A stretch of 64,000 nucleotides of DNA from Wolfiporia cocos (lineage: Eukaryota; Basidiomycota; Agaricomycetes; Polyporales; Phaeolaceae). Made by a program: the position numbers and the translations under genes. The DNA lies in assembly GCA_029448655.1 (NCBI GenBank), contig JACCLO010000020.1, forward strand, positions 62,001 through 126,000. The letters run 5' to 3'. Shown piece after piece: positions 45,183 to 59,812 of the stretch. Under the pieces are notes generated by a model. The model saw only the letters and a list, made by a program, of their open reading frames with translations, was not told the DNA's origin and did not search any database. Every line of letters starts with the position of its first letter. The stretch's first letter is position 1.

Positions 45183-47414
45183 CTAAAAGTACTTGTCCCA
45201 AAATCCCGTAGTACCGTTCGTACTCGCGGCATAATCCTCGATTCCCAGCAACTTCATCATGAGGTTGTAAATGTTCACGTTCTCGAACGTATCCATCACA
45301 TACGTATCGTCCGCGGTGGAATGCCAGCCTTCATTCGGACGCGAGAGCGCGCGGGGGAGGAAGCGCGACCGCACGCGGGTCTGTTCAGCCGTCTTGACGG
45401 ATGAAGAGAACGGCCCGTGCGCGACAAACATCGCATGCATCGCCTGCTCGGCGTTGTCGTAGCCATGGTTCTGTCATCCACACAAGGTAATGAGAGAGAG
45501 GACGGAGCCAAAATGATTAGGTCGGAGCAACGTACACCCTTGCTCATGCCCGTTCCGTTCTCGATGCGGTTCGTGAGCGCGTAGTCCATGCGCGGGACCA
45601 CGTATATCGGTGCAATGCGGTCGTTGTATGCGAAGTGCCAGCGCTGTGGCATCGTCTCGTGTGTATATACCTCGAACTTTCCCCCGCTCACTTTCGATGC
45701 TGCTAGAAGCGTCTCATAGTACGTCTGAGAGTCGGCATCCGAAGCAAAGCGCAAACCCATTGAAGGCCATCCTGCGCAAGAAGGTTAGTTTGTGGGATGC
45801 TAATATTCATGGGGGAGGTATCAACCATCTTCGTGCTCGATCAGGGAGAATCCCTCGCCCAATATGTCATCGACGTATATCCATTCAGGGTCACTCGTGT
45901 CAGTCATGCCGTGATCACTGACAAAGACAATGTCGACAATATCTGTCAAATTGCGTGCCTCAAGGCCGTCGTGCAGGTCTTTTGCGAAAACATCGACTTC
46001 GTGAAGAACTTTCTGTCTCCCCAACATCGTCAGCAACGTTAACTCTGAGATCATATGACACTAACATTGACGAGCTCTGAGGCGGGCCCCGCGAGATGAC
46101 CTGCTTGATCCAGGGACGGCTCATATGCTACCAAGAATGAAGTAAGCCATAACGGTTCGATGCAACAAAAGATTACGAAAACGTGCCCATAATCAACTGG
46201 GGTCGCTCTCCAAGAGGTAAATCGATCCATGACATGATTTGATCAAGCTTCTCCTTCAATGGTACGCGATCCTGGGCGGAGCACATAGAGTCAGCATCAA
46301 TAAAGGACGTAACGAGAAGGACTTACTCTCCAGGGGATGAAATAGGTGGGGGACACCCCGGACATGGTCTTCGGTGGTCCTGGCCTATTCATTCACCAAA
46401 GGTTACTCACACCCATACGTTTTGTAGCTGCTTCCAACACACCACATCAAATTAGCAGTAATGATTCCAGCTTTCTGGGCAGTTTCCCACATCTATGCGT
46501 AGAGATTAGCGGCGAGCAAGCGTCCTTGTCCGACTGGTAATGTACGTACAGGCTCGCCAAACCACCATGACGATGCCCATGAAGCTGCGGCGCTGTTATA
46601 ATGGAACTCAAGACCTGTCTCTGGATCCCAGAAATTCTGGGGAGAATGCAGTCAGTATGTAAGCATTGTCAAGAATATTTTATTTGTACAAACATTTGCC
46701 ACGATTCCATGAGACTCAGCGTATAGACCAGTCCTGAGGAGATGTTAACAGGCATTGGCGTGTGTGAGTAGATTCTTACATCAGTGCCCAGTGATTGCTG
46801 GGTAGAACCATGGTAAGTTGAGCCACTCAAATAGAACTCATCGAGCACCACTCACGGGAATGTTAGCGTCTGCGCAAGCACGTCAGCTGTAGTCAGTCTT
46901 AATCGATTGGGGCACGCACAGGAAATATGGGCTTCATAGACTTGGCGCGAAGACCCTTCTTGCTAATCTCCAGTATATGCGGTGTCAATCCCCGGTCGAG
47001 ATAATCCGCCCTGGAATTACGTAAGCGAGCTAAGCAGTAAGCCCACCACGGAACCCACCGTAGCCCATCGATCGATACTATCAGCGCAGTCTTCCTGAAG
47101 TCGTGCGTACCGTTGCTTCGCAAAAGTCTATGATCGAAGTCCGGCTTTGTGCGTGGTGATGGTTCCATCAGCTTGTAGAGTAGCTCGCCGATGCCAGCAC
47201 CAACTAGCAGTACCGCTAGGGTGATAGCAGCACCGGTGGCAGCCCTGCGCAACCAGCCCTGCTTGTACGACGGAGATCCGTCGTAGCCCTTGGTGCCATT
47301 AGATAACAGTCCTCTACGCTCTTCCTCGGTGCTGTTACCGAGTTCCTCTTGCTGAAAAGAAGGTCGGGGGTAGCTGCTCGAGGATCCGTCGACAACACTC
47401 TGTCTGCTGTCCAT
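45183..47414 (-). CDS. Ectonucleotide pyrophosphatase/phosphodiesterase (NPP family), type II membrane
   Basis: An alkaline-phosphatase-superfamily hydrolase of nucleotide phosphodiester or pyrophosphate bonds. The cytoplasmic N-terminus of about 55 residues is followed by one TM helix (AAITLAVLLVGAGIGELLYK), then the extracellular or vacuolar catalytic domain. First exons (minus): 47059-47414, 46920-47010, 46856-46869, 46780-46797, 46694-46733, next from 46636; more exons follow to the stop at 45183. Metal/active-site segments: ALIVSIDGLR (first Asp), TLTFPNH (nucleophile Thr), GLYAESHGIVAN, YEPSLDQAGH, FVSDHGMTD, and a late GWHSTADD. Two consecutive micro-exons of 14 and 18 nt carry the nucleophile region. 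N-glycosylation sites (NGT) occur near the end. Similar to yeast Npp1/Npp2. Confidence 0.9.
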
Positions 47415-47985
47415 TATGAGCTGGTAGTGAATACAATGGTCTCTACGCCAGAGGTGAGTGCCCAGCTAAGGGACTCTAAGCTATGAGCAGGGCAGGAAAG
47501 CTGCCATCTCCCGATCAAGCGACTCAGGACAGTGCTTACATAAGCCTACGTCCTGTCGCACGTCGAGCGCTTGTGTGCGAGTGCTGCCGTTCTTGATGAC
47601 CTGTAACCGCTGCGACCCTTTGCAAATATTTCACATGAAAAGCCCAATATCGACTGTGGCACGATATATGAACACCGACTGCTGCTGGGGTATATTCTGA
47701 CGATTAGGCGGCATCAATCAAGATCTGATCTGAATTGCTATCACAGCGCCACATTTTAACATAGCATAAACACACTGTCATAGCTCACCATTCACTATGG
47801 AGTCAGCGCTGGCCAGCTCGTACAATCAACAGAAGCCGTGCCCTTATAGTGGAGAGTCTCCGGTTAATGAGCTGCGTATAGCTCGATCTGTCAATCTTTT
47901 GTACAGCATTCTGGCTATTGTTTCTCACAGCTTGTCACAGTACTCCGACTGTCCGTGCTGTGTCGATCCTTCGCCCTCCTCCACG
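47415..47985. other. Divergent intergenic region
   Basis: Between the phosphodiesterase start and the seven-TM protein start. An in-frame upstream ATG at 47797 would add 63 residues without family likeness, so I prefer the start at 47986. Confidence 0.45.
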
Positions 47986-49374
47986 ATGACTCTTAAGCCA
48001 GTATCTTCTGTCTCGGCTTATCTAGCCCTTGTGTGCATCGAGGGGCCCTTGTGCGGTATTCTCACCAAAACTGCAATATCCTATGTCTTCTTCCAAGTTC
48101 GCCGTTATCGTCGTCGCGACATGTATTACCGTGACATAGGTTTGGATCACAGAGCGCTATTGCTGAGTCCGATGTTCATTTGCAATAGCTTACTTGTGCT
48201 GGGCAGCACCCTGGTGAGTACGGGCTTTAGCTTGCCAACCAACGCGATGCTGACATTTTTTCAATAGCTCTGGGTCGTTAGTGTGATACGGCTTTTCCAG
48301 GCCTTTTCTTCCTATGAAGGAGGGAGGATGCCTACCAAGTACCTCACTGGGTGGCCACAGCCCTTATATATCGTACAAATGGCCACTATTGCCATCTGCA
48401 TGATCATTGGAAATGCAATGCCGGTAAGTACTTTACATAAATACAGTTTTGATTCACTATAAACAACCTCGTAGATCTACCGCTTGTGGATACTTAGCTC
48501 TCATAGCACATATATCATCATTTTCCCGTTCGTTACGTGGGCGGGCTTCGTGAGTGAGTGGCAATAATATCACCTAGATGAACCAAAAACATTCTAACCA
48601 TGAGTCTCCAACTAGCCAGCAGTGTGGGAAGCATCATCACAGCAACACGAGTTGAAAGAGCACGCGACTATCAACTTTTACAGGAGGTGGCCAAATGGAA
48701 TGCCGGGATGGTATGTGCAATCTGGTATGCCTACCGCAATCTCGCAGATTACAAGGAACTAATACATCAATCTGCATGATAGCACGGAACTTTATGCTAT
48801 CTGTGAGCTCCACTGCGCTACTGCCAGTTCCGCGCTGATCGAATCATCGCTCAGCAATGATATCGCATCGTCTTCTGTCAACGCATGCTGTAGTAAAAGG
48901 TATCTATGGCGGGAAAGGACCAATGGTGCGTTGAGAAATCAGCCACTCATGAGTCTCTCCATCTCAAGCATATCTTGATAGCGGAGAGCGTTCGCGGTAT
49001 TCATTCAGAATGCTTCAATCATTCTGTGAGTATATTCTTAGTGTTTACAGGCCACGGAAATAATTTGTATATTCAGCGTGTTATTCGTCCTATACTATGG
49101 CGTAAAGGAGGCAGGCTCAGAGCTTGCAATCACCATCGAAGGATCGATCCCGTCTGTCATCGGGATTTCACATATGAGGATCACCATGGGATGGGTGGCA
49201 GCTACAACAGCTACTCAGGATCATACTGATGACCAGCTAGTATTTGCACAAGGCGAGCCAGTCGGGATACATCCTATGCATGTGGTTCACTTAGACGTTG
49301 CACGTTCTGTTCACCGGAGCACTGACAGAACAACAATCTCGCACCATAAGGCTGAGGTAGTCGAGGAGCTGTAA
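47986..49374 (+). CDS. Fungal seven-TM membrane protein, unknown function
   Basis: A multi-pass protein of a family expanded in Agaricomycetes. Exons I can place: 47986-48213, 48268-48423, 48475-48553, 48616-48710, then a less certain middle and a last exon ending at 49374. Family-like segments: LALVCIEGPLCGILT (TM1), IRLFQAFSSY, PLYIVQMATIAICMIIGNAM (TM3), IYRLWIL, IIIFPFVTWAGFVS (TM4), ILIAESVRGIHS (before TM6) and PSVIGISHMRI (TM7). Between 48711 and 48930 a stop falls in the frame that resembles TM5, so the gene may be decaying or an intron was missed. Hydrophilic His/Thr-rich C-terminus. Confidence 0.6.
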
Positions 49375-49978
49375 TAATAGCATTCGATAATATCATACTA
49401 CTTGAGACATGCTAGCTTCAAGCTCGCCAATGCGTCGGCGTTGGTCTGAACCTGCCCGCAAGGCTTCCTTAGACCAAGGCTCTCGTCTGAACATCTCATT
49501 CTCTGTGGTCATGTAGGTTTGATCTCAGGCCTGCTATTGATGTCTCCAGTAATAGAATAGCTAGAATTGATGCAATTGTCAGCCGTCGAAAGCCGTAGCT
49601 ACTCAATTGTCTGCAGGAATTCATATCTTAATTTCTTGAAAGTCGAGCAGCGAATCATCATATTAGTACTCTTTGGAACGACCGTGTAAGGAGACATCAA
49701 AACGATCGGGACCCACGTGGACCTACAGTAACAGTAACGTTAAAGCGATCAGAATTACGTAAGTCAGACTCACGGCTTATTTCCCTCTTGGTCCAGCGAA
49801 TGAGCCCTGGTAGCGTTCTTCCTCAGATCTAGTCGCCTTGTTGCGACACTCTGGACTCCAGTGCTCTGGCATTGCTACTGCGGGTCTGCTTTGCTAAGGC
49901 TGGTCCGAATCGGTCTGATTGAGCACGATTGCTCCTTGCTTGCTTGCTTGCAAGTGCTGCATTGGCTCTTCAGTCGTA
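49375..49978. other. Intergenic, promoter side of dynactin p62
   Basis: Nothing recognised. Confidence 0.45.
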
Positions 49979-51835
49979 ATGGCTCCAAATGTGGAATACT
50001 ATTGTCCATGCCTTGCGGCCTCCCCTCATCCGCCGCCGCCGCATCTTCCTTCATCTTCCTTCAGCTTTCATCCTCTGCACAGCCTGTTCTTCTGCGAGGA
50101 ATGCGACGCAGTACGATGCAACCGCTGCGTGATGGTAGAAGTGAGCGGGTACTACTGCCCGAACTGTCTCTTCGAGGTTCCCAGTGCGAGTGTACGTGCA
50201 GAGAAGAATAGGTGAGCAGACGCGTCGTCTCTGCGCGGGGTGATTGATCACCGCGTTAGATGTGCTCGCAATTGCTTTCATTGCCCGAACTGCCGAAACA
50301 CTCTCACTGTCGTTGCCTCGGACCCTCCAGAAGACGCTGACGCACGTATGTCGCCGATAGTGTCGACTACGCTGGGCGAGCCGCCTTTCTTCCTATACTG
50401 CAACCACTGCAGATGGGATTCCGCAGAAGTGGGCATCATATTCGAGAAGCCGACGGGTCTAGCTGGTACTCTCCCTCTCTTGCTCTAGCTAACGCTCTCA
50501 GCTCACCATCCATAGCGCAACTACAGAAGTATGAGGACTCGGCACCGGAATCGCTCGAATTCGAGCGCTTGAAGGAGCATTTCGAACCGTACCTACGTGC
50601 ATCATCCTCTTCCGCCCTCCCCGCCGCCTCACACCACATTCACACCAACCCCATCACAGCTGCAGCCGCGTCCGCACTTGCGCGTGACATCCCTGGAGTG
50701 GGCAAATACAGTGCGCTCGCGCGCAACCGCATCGGGCGCGAGAAGTCGACACAGAAGCAGGAGATTCCAGACTATAAGCCGCGTGTCGAGGTGGGAGCCG
50801 CGAGCGGACTAGGTGCGGGTGGAGGTGAGGCGGATGTGGAGTACATGCGGCACCTTGAGATGGACTCGGAGGTGGCGACACTCGATCAGAGGTGGGGCAA
50901 TAGCTGGGTATCCTCTTTGCGTACTGCGTGAGTGCTCCATGCTCTCTACTTCTACCGGCAATTCATGGTACGCGACGCTCAGCGACCTCAAGCCCATGCG
51001 AATCCCACTTCAGGCCAAGAAGTCGAAGCGCTGCCCAAGCTGCCGGCATATCCTCATAAAACCTGAACAAAAGGCGCAGTCCGTTCGGTACAAGATCAAG
51101 CTCGTTGCCGCGAACTACCTCCCCGCCATCTCGGTGTCATTGCCACATGCGCAAGCCGCGTTGGAGATGATGAAACGTTCCACCGCTTTGAGCAAGTCGG
51201 CCTCTGTCCCGGGCGATGAGCACGGTGCGGCGGCGGGTACGCTGCTCGCGGGAAAGACATATGCGTTCCATCTCGCGTTTACAAACCCCCTCTACGACCC
51301 AATCCAGGTGCGCTTGAAGAAGGCCCAAGTCATGCCCGCCGGCGAGGCGCGCCGGCCTGCATTCCAAGTGAACCTTCCGAGCGCGGCATTTCCTATTGCT
51401 GCGTTTGCGGAGGCGTGGGAGTACGAGGATGACGAGGAGGATGTATTCGCACTTGAGGAGGAAGACATGGAAATGGACGGGATGGGAAGGGACGGCCGCG
51501 GTAGGGCTCGTACGGTCGGGATCCTGGAGAAGCGAGCGAACGTTACGGTGGTGGGGGGAGAGGTCATCCTCACGAAGGAGGCGCGTGGAAACGTCAAGGT
51601 GAGTGATATCAATGCTGGTCTGTGTATGCTTGTCATAAAATGCCTACAGTTTAACATGTTGGTGTCATACACGTATCGCTCGGATGACCCGGAACCGGCT
51701 GACGATGAGATGGCTACCCCGTCGAGGGGTCACGCATCTAGTCGAGCCCCAGAAATGAAGACCTTCTCCTTCTATACGGTTGTAGATTTGGGACCCGTTG
51801 TACCTCGTGATGAATCTAGAGTTGACCCTGATTAA
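49979..51835 (+). CDS. Dynactin subunit 4 (p62)
   Basis: A pointed-end component of the dynactin complex, which links cytoplasmic dynein to cargo. Exons: 49979-50211, 50260-50465, 50516-50927, 50983-51598, 51650-51835 (550 residues, all phases match). Start at MAPNVEYYCPC, giving the N-terminal zinc-binding Cys pairs: FFCEECDAVRCNRC, YYCPNC, CARNCFHCPNC, and YCNHCRWDS. These are the RING-like Cys array of p62. After RWGNSWVSSLRT come DLKPMRIPLQAKKSKRCPSC and RCPSCRHILIKPE, the hallmark second Cys block. The C-terminal half is beta-rich with an acidic stretch (YEDDEEDVFALEEEDMEMDG). Homologous to Neurospora RO-2 (inference from family knowledge). Confidence 0.94.
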
Positions 51836-52651
51836 CAAGGGCTGGCTAACAACATCAATACCCTTGCAGTAACACAGGAAGGAGGAAAGCAATGTATACT
51901 TTGTCTCCCGCGTGCCAATTGTTCGACGTATGTCTCCAAATGGCCAAGTAAGCCATCGACTTCAGTTCAGCAGGACCTGGGCGTGCACTGTAATTCGACT
52001 ACTAGAAGGACTCCTCAGCGTTCCGCAACGAGTTCGGTAGAATACGAGTTCTTCCGGTCTCACCCGACTTTCCTGGGCTGTGAGTGGTCGTGAAGGAGCA
52101 ATGCGTTCACGATATACGCAAAGATCAAAGTTGCGAACAACACGCGAAAATGACGACTGGTGCGACGCGTTTCGCGCCTGTAGCATGTATCACGTGATCG
52201 CGTCATGCACTGCCTTGGCGCTTGTCTCAGACATGCTAAGCTCCGAGTACTCACGCTACACGCGGTACGCTACTGGACGCGACATCCCCAAAATCTCTTA
52301 GGCACATCGCCTTCGATCAACAATTGCTGCCTGAACATCCCGCAGCAGCTCATGGGACGGGCATGATAGCCAATCAGAACTTCAGAAGTGGGAGAAGGGT
52401 CATTCGCCATGACTACGCAGATACTTTGATCACTGTCTGACACGGTTTCACGCCACTATTCCCGATTCTCCCATATCACCCCTCAATGCTATCCAACTGA
52501 CTCTGTGTCAGGTCTTCTCTCTTTCCTTCTACCCTGATTCCTCATTCCCGTCTTGCATGTGTCTCTCCTTCCCTGGGCACACGCTTGATTCAGTCCTTTA
52601 GCTTTATTTCAATACCACAAAGACAGCGTCTTTACTTTTCCTACGCTGGGC
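51836..52651. other. Intergenic
   Basis: 3' end of dynactin p62 and promoter of the next gene. CT-rich tracts at about 52490-52580 are typical of fungal promoters. No gene seen. Confidence 0.45.
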
Positions 52652-53803
52652 GTGGCAGGAATTATGGCAACGGCTGGGCCTCACGAAGAACGACCGCAGG
52701 CGGGTCCTCTGCCCTCGAAGAGGGGAGAGATTGGGTACCACGAGGAGGTGCATGAAGCTCCGCAGCAGGCTGAGGGAGGTGAGAGCCAACATGATGTTGA
52801 CTCGCCTCCCGCAAGGCATCCTGCGGACACACCTCTACCAACGACGACTAGCCCCAACGCTGGGCCAGAATCCTCCGCATCGAATGATCCTGTTAGCACA
52901 GGCAATGGGGCTGCGGCCACTGACGCTCCCCGCGCCCCCTCTCCCTCGAGCGCGTCGGTTAACTCTACGAGCAAACTCGCCTCATTCCTCCACTGTACTC
53001 GGGTGCACACCATCTACGGCTTGCGCGTGACCACGCTCTTCTTTTTCCTCCTCCAGCTTGCCGTCCTCGGCGGCACGATCACCGGCTGGGTCATCCTCAT
53101 CCTGCGCATGCAGACGAGCCAAAACACATCCTCGTCCCAGTCCGGGTCAAGCAGTACCGGGCAGTCGCAGTCGAACGGGCTCCCGATGAACTCGGCGCTC
53201 ATCTTCGTCTACATCGCGTTCGCGGTCATGACGGTCGTGCAGATCGTCTTCCTCGAGCGGTGCACGTTCCGCCTGCGCGCGGAGCGCTACGCGCACCTGC
53301 ACCCGGGCGAGATCCTGCCCTCGCACCGCCCGCGCGCGGGCGGCCGCCGTGCCGCGCCCAATATCGCATTCGCGCCGTGGAACCGCCCGCCGCTCCCCAC
53401 GTACGCCGCGGCGCTCGCGCAGAGCGGCGTCGGCACCGGCGACGTCGAGGACAACGCGATCGCGATCGCGCCCCCGCCCGCATACGGCGAGCGCCATGCG
53501 AGCACGCTCCTCCTCGCGGGCGACCTCCCCGAGCGCCTGCGGAGGGTGCGGGAAAGCGCGATGTCGGGCGTATCGGTGATCTCGTGGGCGGAGATCCCCA
53601 TCAGAGATACGGGGGATGGCGTCATGGTTGCGGGGAGGGCGAGCCGCCCAGTGAGCTACCGCAGTTACGATTCGGAGTGGGAGGAGGTGCTGGATGCGGA
53701 CGCGGCGGCACGGTTGGAGGAGAGGCTGGCGAAGCTGGAGGAGGGCAAGTCTGAGGAGAGGGATGTTACGGACGGGGCGCGCGAGCATGAGCAGAGAAGA
53801 TGA
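52652..53803 (+). CDS. Two-TM membrane protein with PPxY-type motif, unknown
   Basis: A single open frame of 383 residues; no intron needed. Residues 1-110 are disordered (Pro/Ser/Ala-rich). VHTIYGLRVTTLFFFLLQLA leads into TM1 (about 120-150), a Ser/Gln-rich loop (TSQNTSSSQSGSSSTG) separates it from TM2 (NSALIFVYIAFAVMTVVQIVFL), and the tail of about 190 residues is cytosolic. The tail holds RPPLPTY and PPPAYGER, PPxY-like signals known to bind WW domains of Rsp5/Nedd4 ubiquitin ligases, and a C-terminal coiled-coil-like acidic helix (AARLEERLAKLEEGKSEE). The second methionine (residue 5) is an equally possible start. GC content is high at the third codon position, which supports coding. Confidence 0.85.
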   Translation: MAGIMATAGPHEERPQAGPLPSKRGEIGYHEEVHEAPQQAEGGESQHDVDSPPARHPADTPLPTTTSPNAGPESSASNDPVSTGNGAAATDAPRAPSPSSASVNSTSKLASFLHCTRVHTIYGLRVTTLFFFLLQLAVLGGTITGWVILILRMQTSQNTSSSQSGSSSTGQSQSNGLPMNSALIFVYIAFAVMTVVQIVFLERCTFRLRAERYAHLHPGEILPSHRPRAGGRRAAPNIAFAPWNRPPLPTYAAALAQSGVGTGDVEDNAIAIAPPPAYGERHASTLLLAGDLPERLRRVRESAMSGVSVISWAEIPIRDTGDGVMVAGRASRPVSYRSYDSEWEEVLDADAAARLEERLAKLEEGKSEERDVTDGAREHEQRR

Positions 53804-55454
53804 GATGCGGTGTTTCTTGCATGGCAACAATTTTGCTAGGAATGAGTGTACCCTGTTAATCGACCCCTCGCCGCAGGCTGACCGTTCGGACACTTGTGCT
53901 ACTTCTTCGATCCATGTTGTACATTCTCAATTGTTGACAATTGCTAGTTTACCTCGTAGCTTAAGCTGCGACGGATGCTTCTCCATATTCCCTCGGTGAC
54001 TGCGTGCTCTGACCAATATTTGCGAACGTCAAGGCAGGATTGTGCACGACGACATGTCAGCGTCGGTACATGTTCTCTTAAACGGTATGTTTTGCAGAGC
54101 TAGCACCACATACCCGGTTCACGCATGATTTAACACATGCGCATGCTCGTTGGGACATAGTCTCTAAAGATGTGGTGCCACACCGTCAGTCCGCATGTCC
54201 TCAAATCGCACACGGGACACTATACGTGTCTAAACGCACCAATTCTCCAGCATTCGTCGTCGATACGGCATGGTCCGTGTCATAGCTCATGACCATGAAT
54301 CTCGATGTTCACAGCGACAGGATGATGACATTTCTACCACAAACTTCTCTACAGGCCTTCAATGATTTGAAAATCACCGATTTTCAAGCTCGGAGCGATC
54401 AGAATGTCCAGGATCCCGCCCGCTATGCGACATGGCTGGCGGGGGTACTGATGCGCAATGGGCTTAACCCTCTTGCGTATTTGATTACTTACTAAACGCC
54501 GCAGCTCGACCGGTTACACGAACGGTGCTGTCGGAAACACATTCACTCGTTACGACATTTCGAGGTGTTCAGCCTGCGCAATATGTTCACATGGTATTTG
54601 TATGCGCGCACCGAATGTCGGTAAGTCCGTCGCACGCCAATACAATACGTTTCCGTACTGGAGGGCAACAGGCACAGAACCCGCACATGGATACGTCCGG
54701 TTTAAGAACAATTCAGACTCGGCGGACGATTGATTGGATAAACTATGAAGAGGCCTCGAAATACCAGCTCTAGATCCCTGCATCAAGACCCGTGAATTTC
54801 ACGATCTTTGCATCACGGCAACCGATCCTTGGGCATTCGATACAACACTTCGACCGCTGCGGTCGAGGGAAGGCTTTATGAGGGACCGCATGGTCACGGC
54901 GTCCGCGCTCGTTTGTCCGCCCACGGTGGATTTCGGCGTATGCCACGCCGACGCCTTTGGCGTCCGTGATTACAACATAGCGCACAGCCACTAGTCGTGC
55001 CGGCAAAAACATTTATGCCTCCGGAATGTGGGGTGCCGCTGTTCCCCACAATGGTTAGCGCCCGCACACGGGCAGTGTTTGCTCCCGCACTGCACGAGGA
55101 TGACGCCGCGTTTGATGTTCGCCTCCCAGCACCGGTGGAACGGAAGGTGAGATCTGCGTATTTTTGCCCGAGCAAAGGGCAGACCATGTGCAAATTTCAT
55201 CTCGTGCTTGTGCTGGGGCGATGCGACCACGTGTGCGCGTGTGCTCTCGTCCGCGACCATCAATGAGTCCGATGGTCTCAACTGCCCTCTCCTTCCTTAT
55301 TGCGCCCTTCTTCGCCCATTTGGTGCAATGTTCCGCTGAGCAGGCATTGTTCGTCGCAAATGACACCGCGATCAGTATGTCCGCCGCATGCATGCGCACC
55401 GCCTGACGTTCATTATTTTTGACCAGACGCCGACCAGCCATACGCACCCGGGCT
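53804..55454. other. Intergenic upstream of glucoamylase
   Basis: 1.65 kb without a supported gene. Small frames at 54289-54495 and 54997-55266 lack features. Confidence 0.45.
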
Positions 55455-55461
55455 TATAAAA
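55455..55461 (+). promoter_or_regulatory. TATA box of the glucoamylase gene
   Basis: TATAAAA lies 53 bp upstream of the start codon at 55508, a usual spacing for a strongly expressed secreted fungal enzyme. Confidence 0.65.
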
Positions 55462-55507
55462 GGCGATGTGGTGGGTAGCCAGTCCAGCGTGCTCTGTGTC
55501 TCGCAAG

Positions 55508-57590
<2,083 letters not shown>

Positions 57591-57967
57591 GCGGCGGATA
57601 GTGTCCGAGTCGTTATGCACTCACCAAAATGTTTCACTCTCGTCTTCTGTATATGTACTGTAGCATCCGAGGGTTGGAAATCCAGGTTATTAACAGCTTT
57701 ACATCGTGCGGCTATTTGCCCGTGCCACAGTGGCATGTGATCGTGAATGCGATAAATAAGATTGAAACACGGACGGTTGGGCTCTATACAAAATGTGAGA
57801 CAAATTGGATTGTGTGGCAGAGTTGCAGTTACGACTAGAATGTCCCGACGATATATAACAGCACGATACAATCAGGACAGATACAGATATGGTGAGGGGG
57901 ACAAGGGGCCTGGACTTGGCAGTCACTGTCCATGAGTAGAATACGACGAGCACGGCACCGCAGCTTT

Positions 57968-59812
57968 TCAGTAGCGCGAGTCCCATGGGTTGTTGTACGA
58001 TTGCGCCTGGTTCGCACCCATGAGGTGGAGGTCGTGCGCCTCCCGCGGCGCGGGCTCGCCGAGCGGCCGGTACGAGCTCTGGAAGTTCATGAAGCCCGCG
58101 GGGCTGCGCGCCATCCGCCGGCGGCGGCACGCGGCGATGGTGAGCGCGAGCCCGCCGAGGACGAACAGGCCCGCGACGACACAGAGACCGATGAAGAGGC
58201 TGCGGTGAGAGCGGATCCAGCCCTCCGCCGCGTTTACATCGCTCGACGGATCCCACGACGCGCTACCGCGCAGCTTGACGAACTCATTGTGGATCGAGGC
58301 AGAGGCGTTTGAGATGGAGAGGAGCTGGATGTAGGGGTCGTCGCGGGTGTCGGTGGCGTTGTCGACGAAGTCGCCGAAGTCGATGAGCATGTACACGTTG
58401 CGCACTGTCAGAGGAACAATTGTGAGGAGTAGCGGACGAGAGTATTCCATGGATCTTACGGAATGCCATGCCAAAGATGATGTCATATAATGGGCTTTTG
58501 GCGACATCGATGGGTTGGAACTGTTGTACACATGTCGGCAACGTCGTAAATAGCAGATTGAGATGAACATACTCCTCCGTAGCACGTCTTTTCGCCGTCC
58601 CCGTCCGTTCCGTTCAAGTCAAGAGAAGTGTCGAGAGGGTTCACCGGGAAGCTTATGCCGCCAAATTTGAACGTAACGTTAATCTCGTATTCACAGGGGA
58701 TTTGCCAGATGGGGCCGTCCAAGTCCGGGACATCGACTAGCTGAGCGCCCGGAACACTCTCATAGAATGCACTCGCGACGGAGCTGCAATATGTCATAAG
58801 TAACGCAGGGTCATGTCTCCAACAAAAAGCCACATACCTCGGGACCTGCGGCAGCGAGTAACCTGTGTCAAACACGACTGTAAGCTGCTTGTTGTTCGAC
58901 GTCGACGCCACGCCGGTTGTCACGTCCACGACCTTTCCATCCGGACCGATGATCCCATCCGCGTCAAGGAGCGTCTGCCAGTGCTGTCCATCCGACTCGG
59001 TGTTCGGTAGCACCGTCACGTTAAGCTTCGGCTGGGACGTAATGTTGCTGTACCCAGGGAGCACCTCGCCGATCGTGAGGTTGCCCGGGAGTGGCTCGGC
59101 GGGGTCGTTTGCACGCCCGAGGAGGACGGTGATGTAGTTCGGCGTGGTTTTGTTCTGTTGGAAGATGCGGTCCAGCGCGGGGTCGCCCGTACCGTTCCCG
59201 AGCGTTCCTTGAATTTGCGAGCCCGTGTGGGGACCGAGGCCGATCAGACCTGTCCCAGAGGTCTGATTGTTTGAGTTGGCCTCGATATTCACTAGTGATT
59301 GGTCAGCACATGTGTTTGTTCAAATCATATGAACATACGGAATGCCTGGTTATCAATAGTGTAGCCTAGGAAGTCTAGTGTCGCGGTCTTGATTGGGCCT
59401 GCAGTCGGCATGAGATGCGTACGAAGGGACTATGCGGCCACAGCACTTACCGCTCACCGCGCCTACAGCGTATGCCACCCCACTTGTCTTACCCGTGTCC
59501 TTGCTATTCGGCACAGTGCCCGCAACATACAAGTCCGAGCTATATGCGCAGGATGAGAGCCTCGCGACGCGCATCGATCGTTCCCGCTTACCTGCCCGTG
59601 TCAATCTGCACCTCGAACTCAGCACCCCCAAGCGTAAGGTTCACATAGTACGCAATGTTGCTCGAGTCGGTGAGCCCCGACGAGCCTGTGATGCTTGCCC
59701 GTTTCCTGAGGTGCTGGGCTGGGCGTCCCACAAGGTCGAGCTGGATAGCTCCCGCCGACTCGAAGTGCAGCGCGAGCAACGAGAGCGAGAGCGTGATCGC
59801 TGCAGCCTTCAT
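57968..59812 (-). CDS. A1 aspartic peptidase, C-terminally membrane anchored (1)
   Basis: A pepsin-like protease entering the secretory pathway. Exons (minus): 59592-59812, 59451-59539, 59339-59398, 58838-59291, 58573-58783, 58460-58520, 57968-58404 (510 residues). Start at 59812 gives the signal peptide MKAAAITLSLSLLALHFESA; an earlier in-frame ATG at 60013 is less likely. A propeptide-like KR is near residue 38. First active site DTGSSDLYV is formed across intron 1; the second is VVFDTGYSLPQV. TGLIGLGPHTGSQI and DIIFGMAFLRNVYMLIDFG are family blocks. At the C-terminus a TM helix (FIGLCVVAGLFVLGGLALTIA) is followed by an RRRR stop-transfer and a 45-residue tail. Many N-x-S/T sites. Tandem homologue at 60287-62842 with the same architecture. 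Confidence 0.93.

Noticed and set aside
52681..53893. Large Arg/Ala-rich frames on both strands over the PPxY membrane protein
   Set aside because: High GC third positions create open shadows; only the frame with two TM helices and motifs is coherent.
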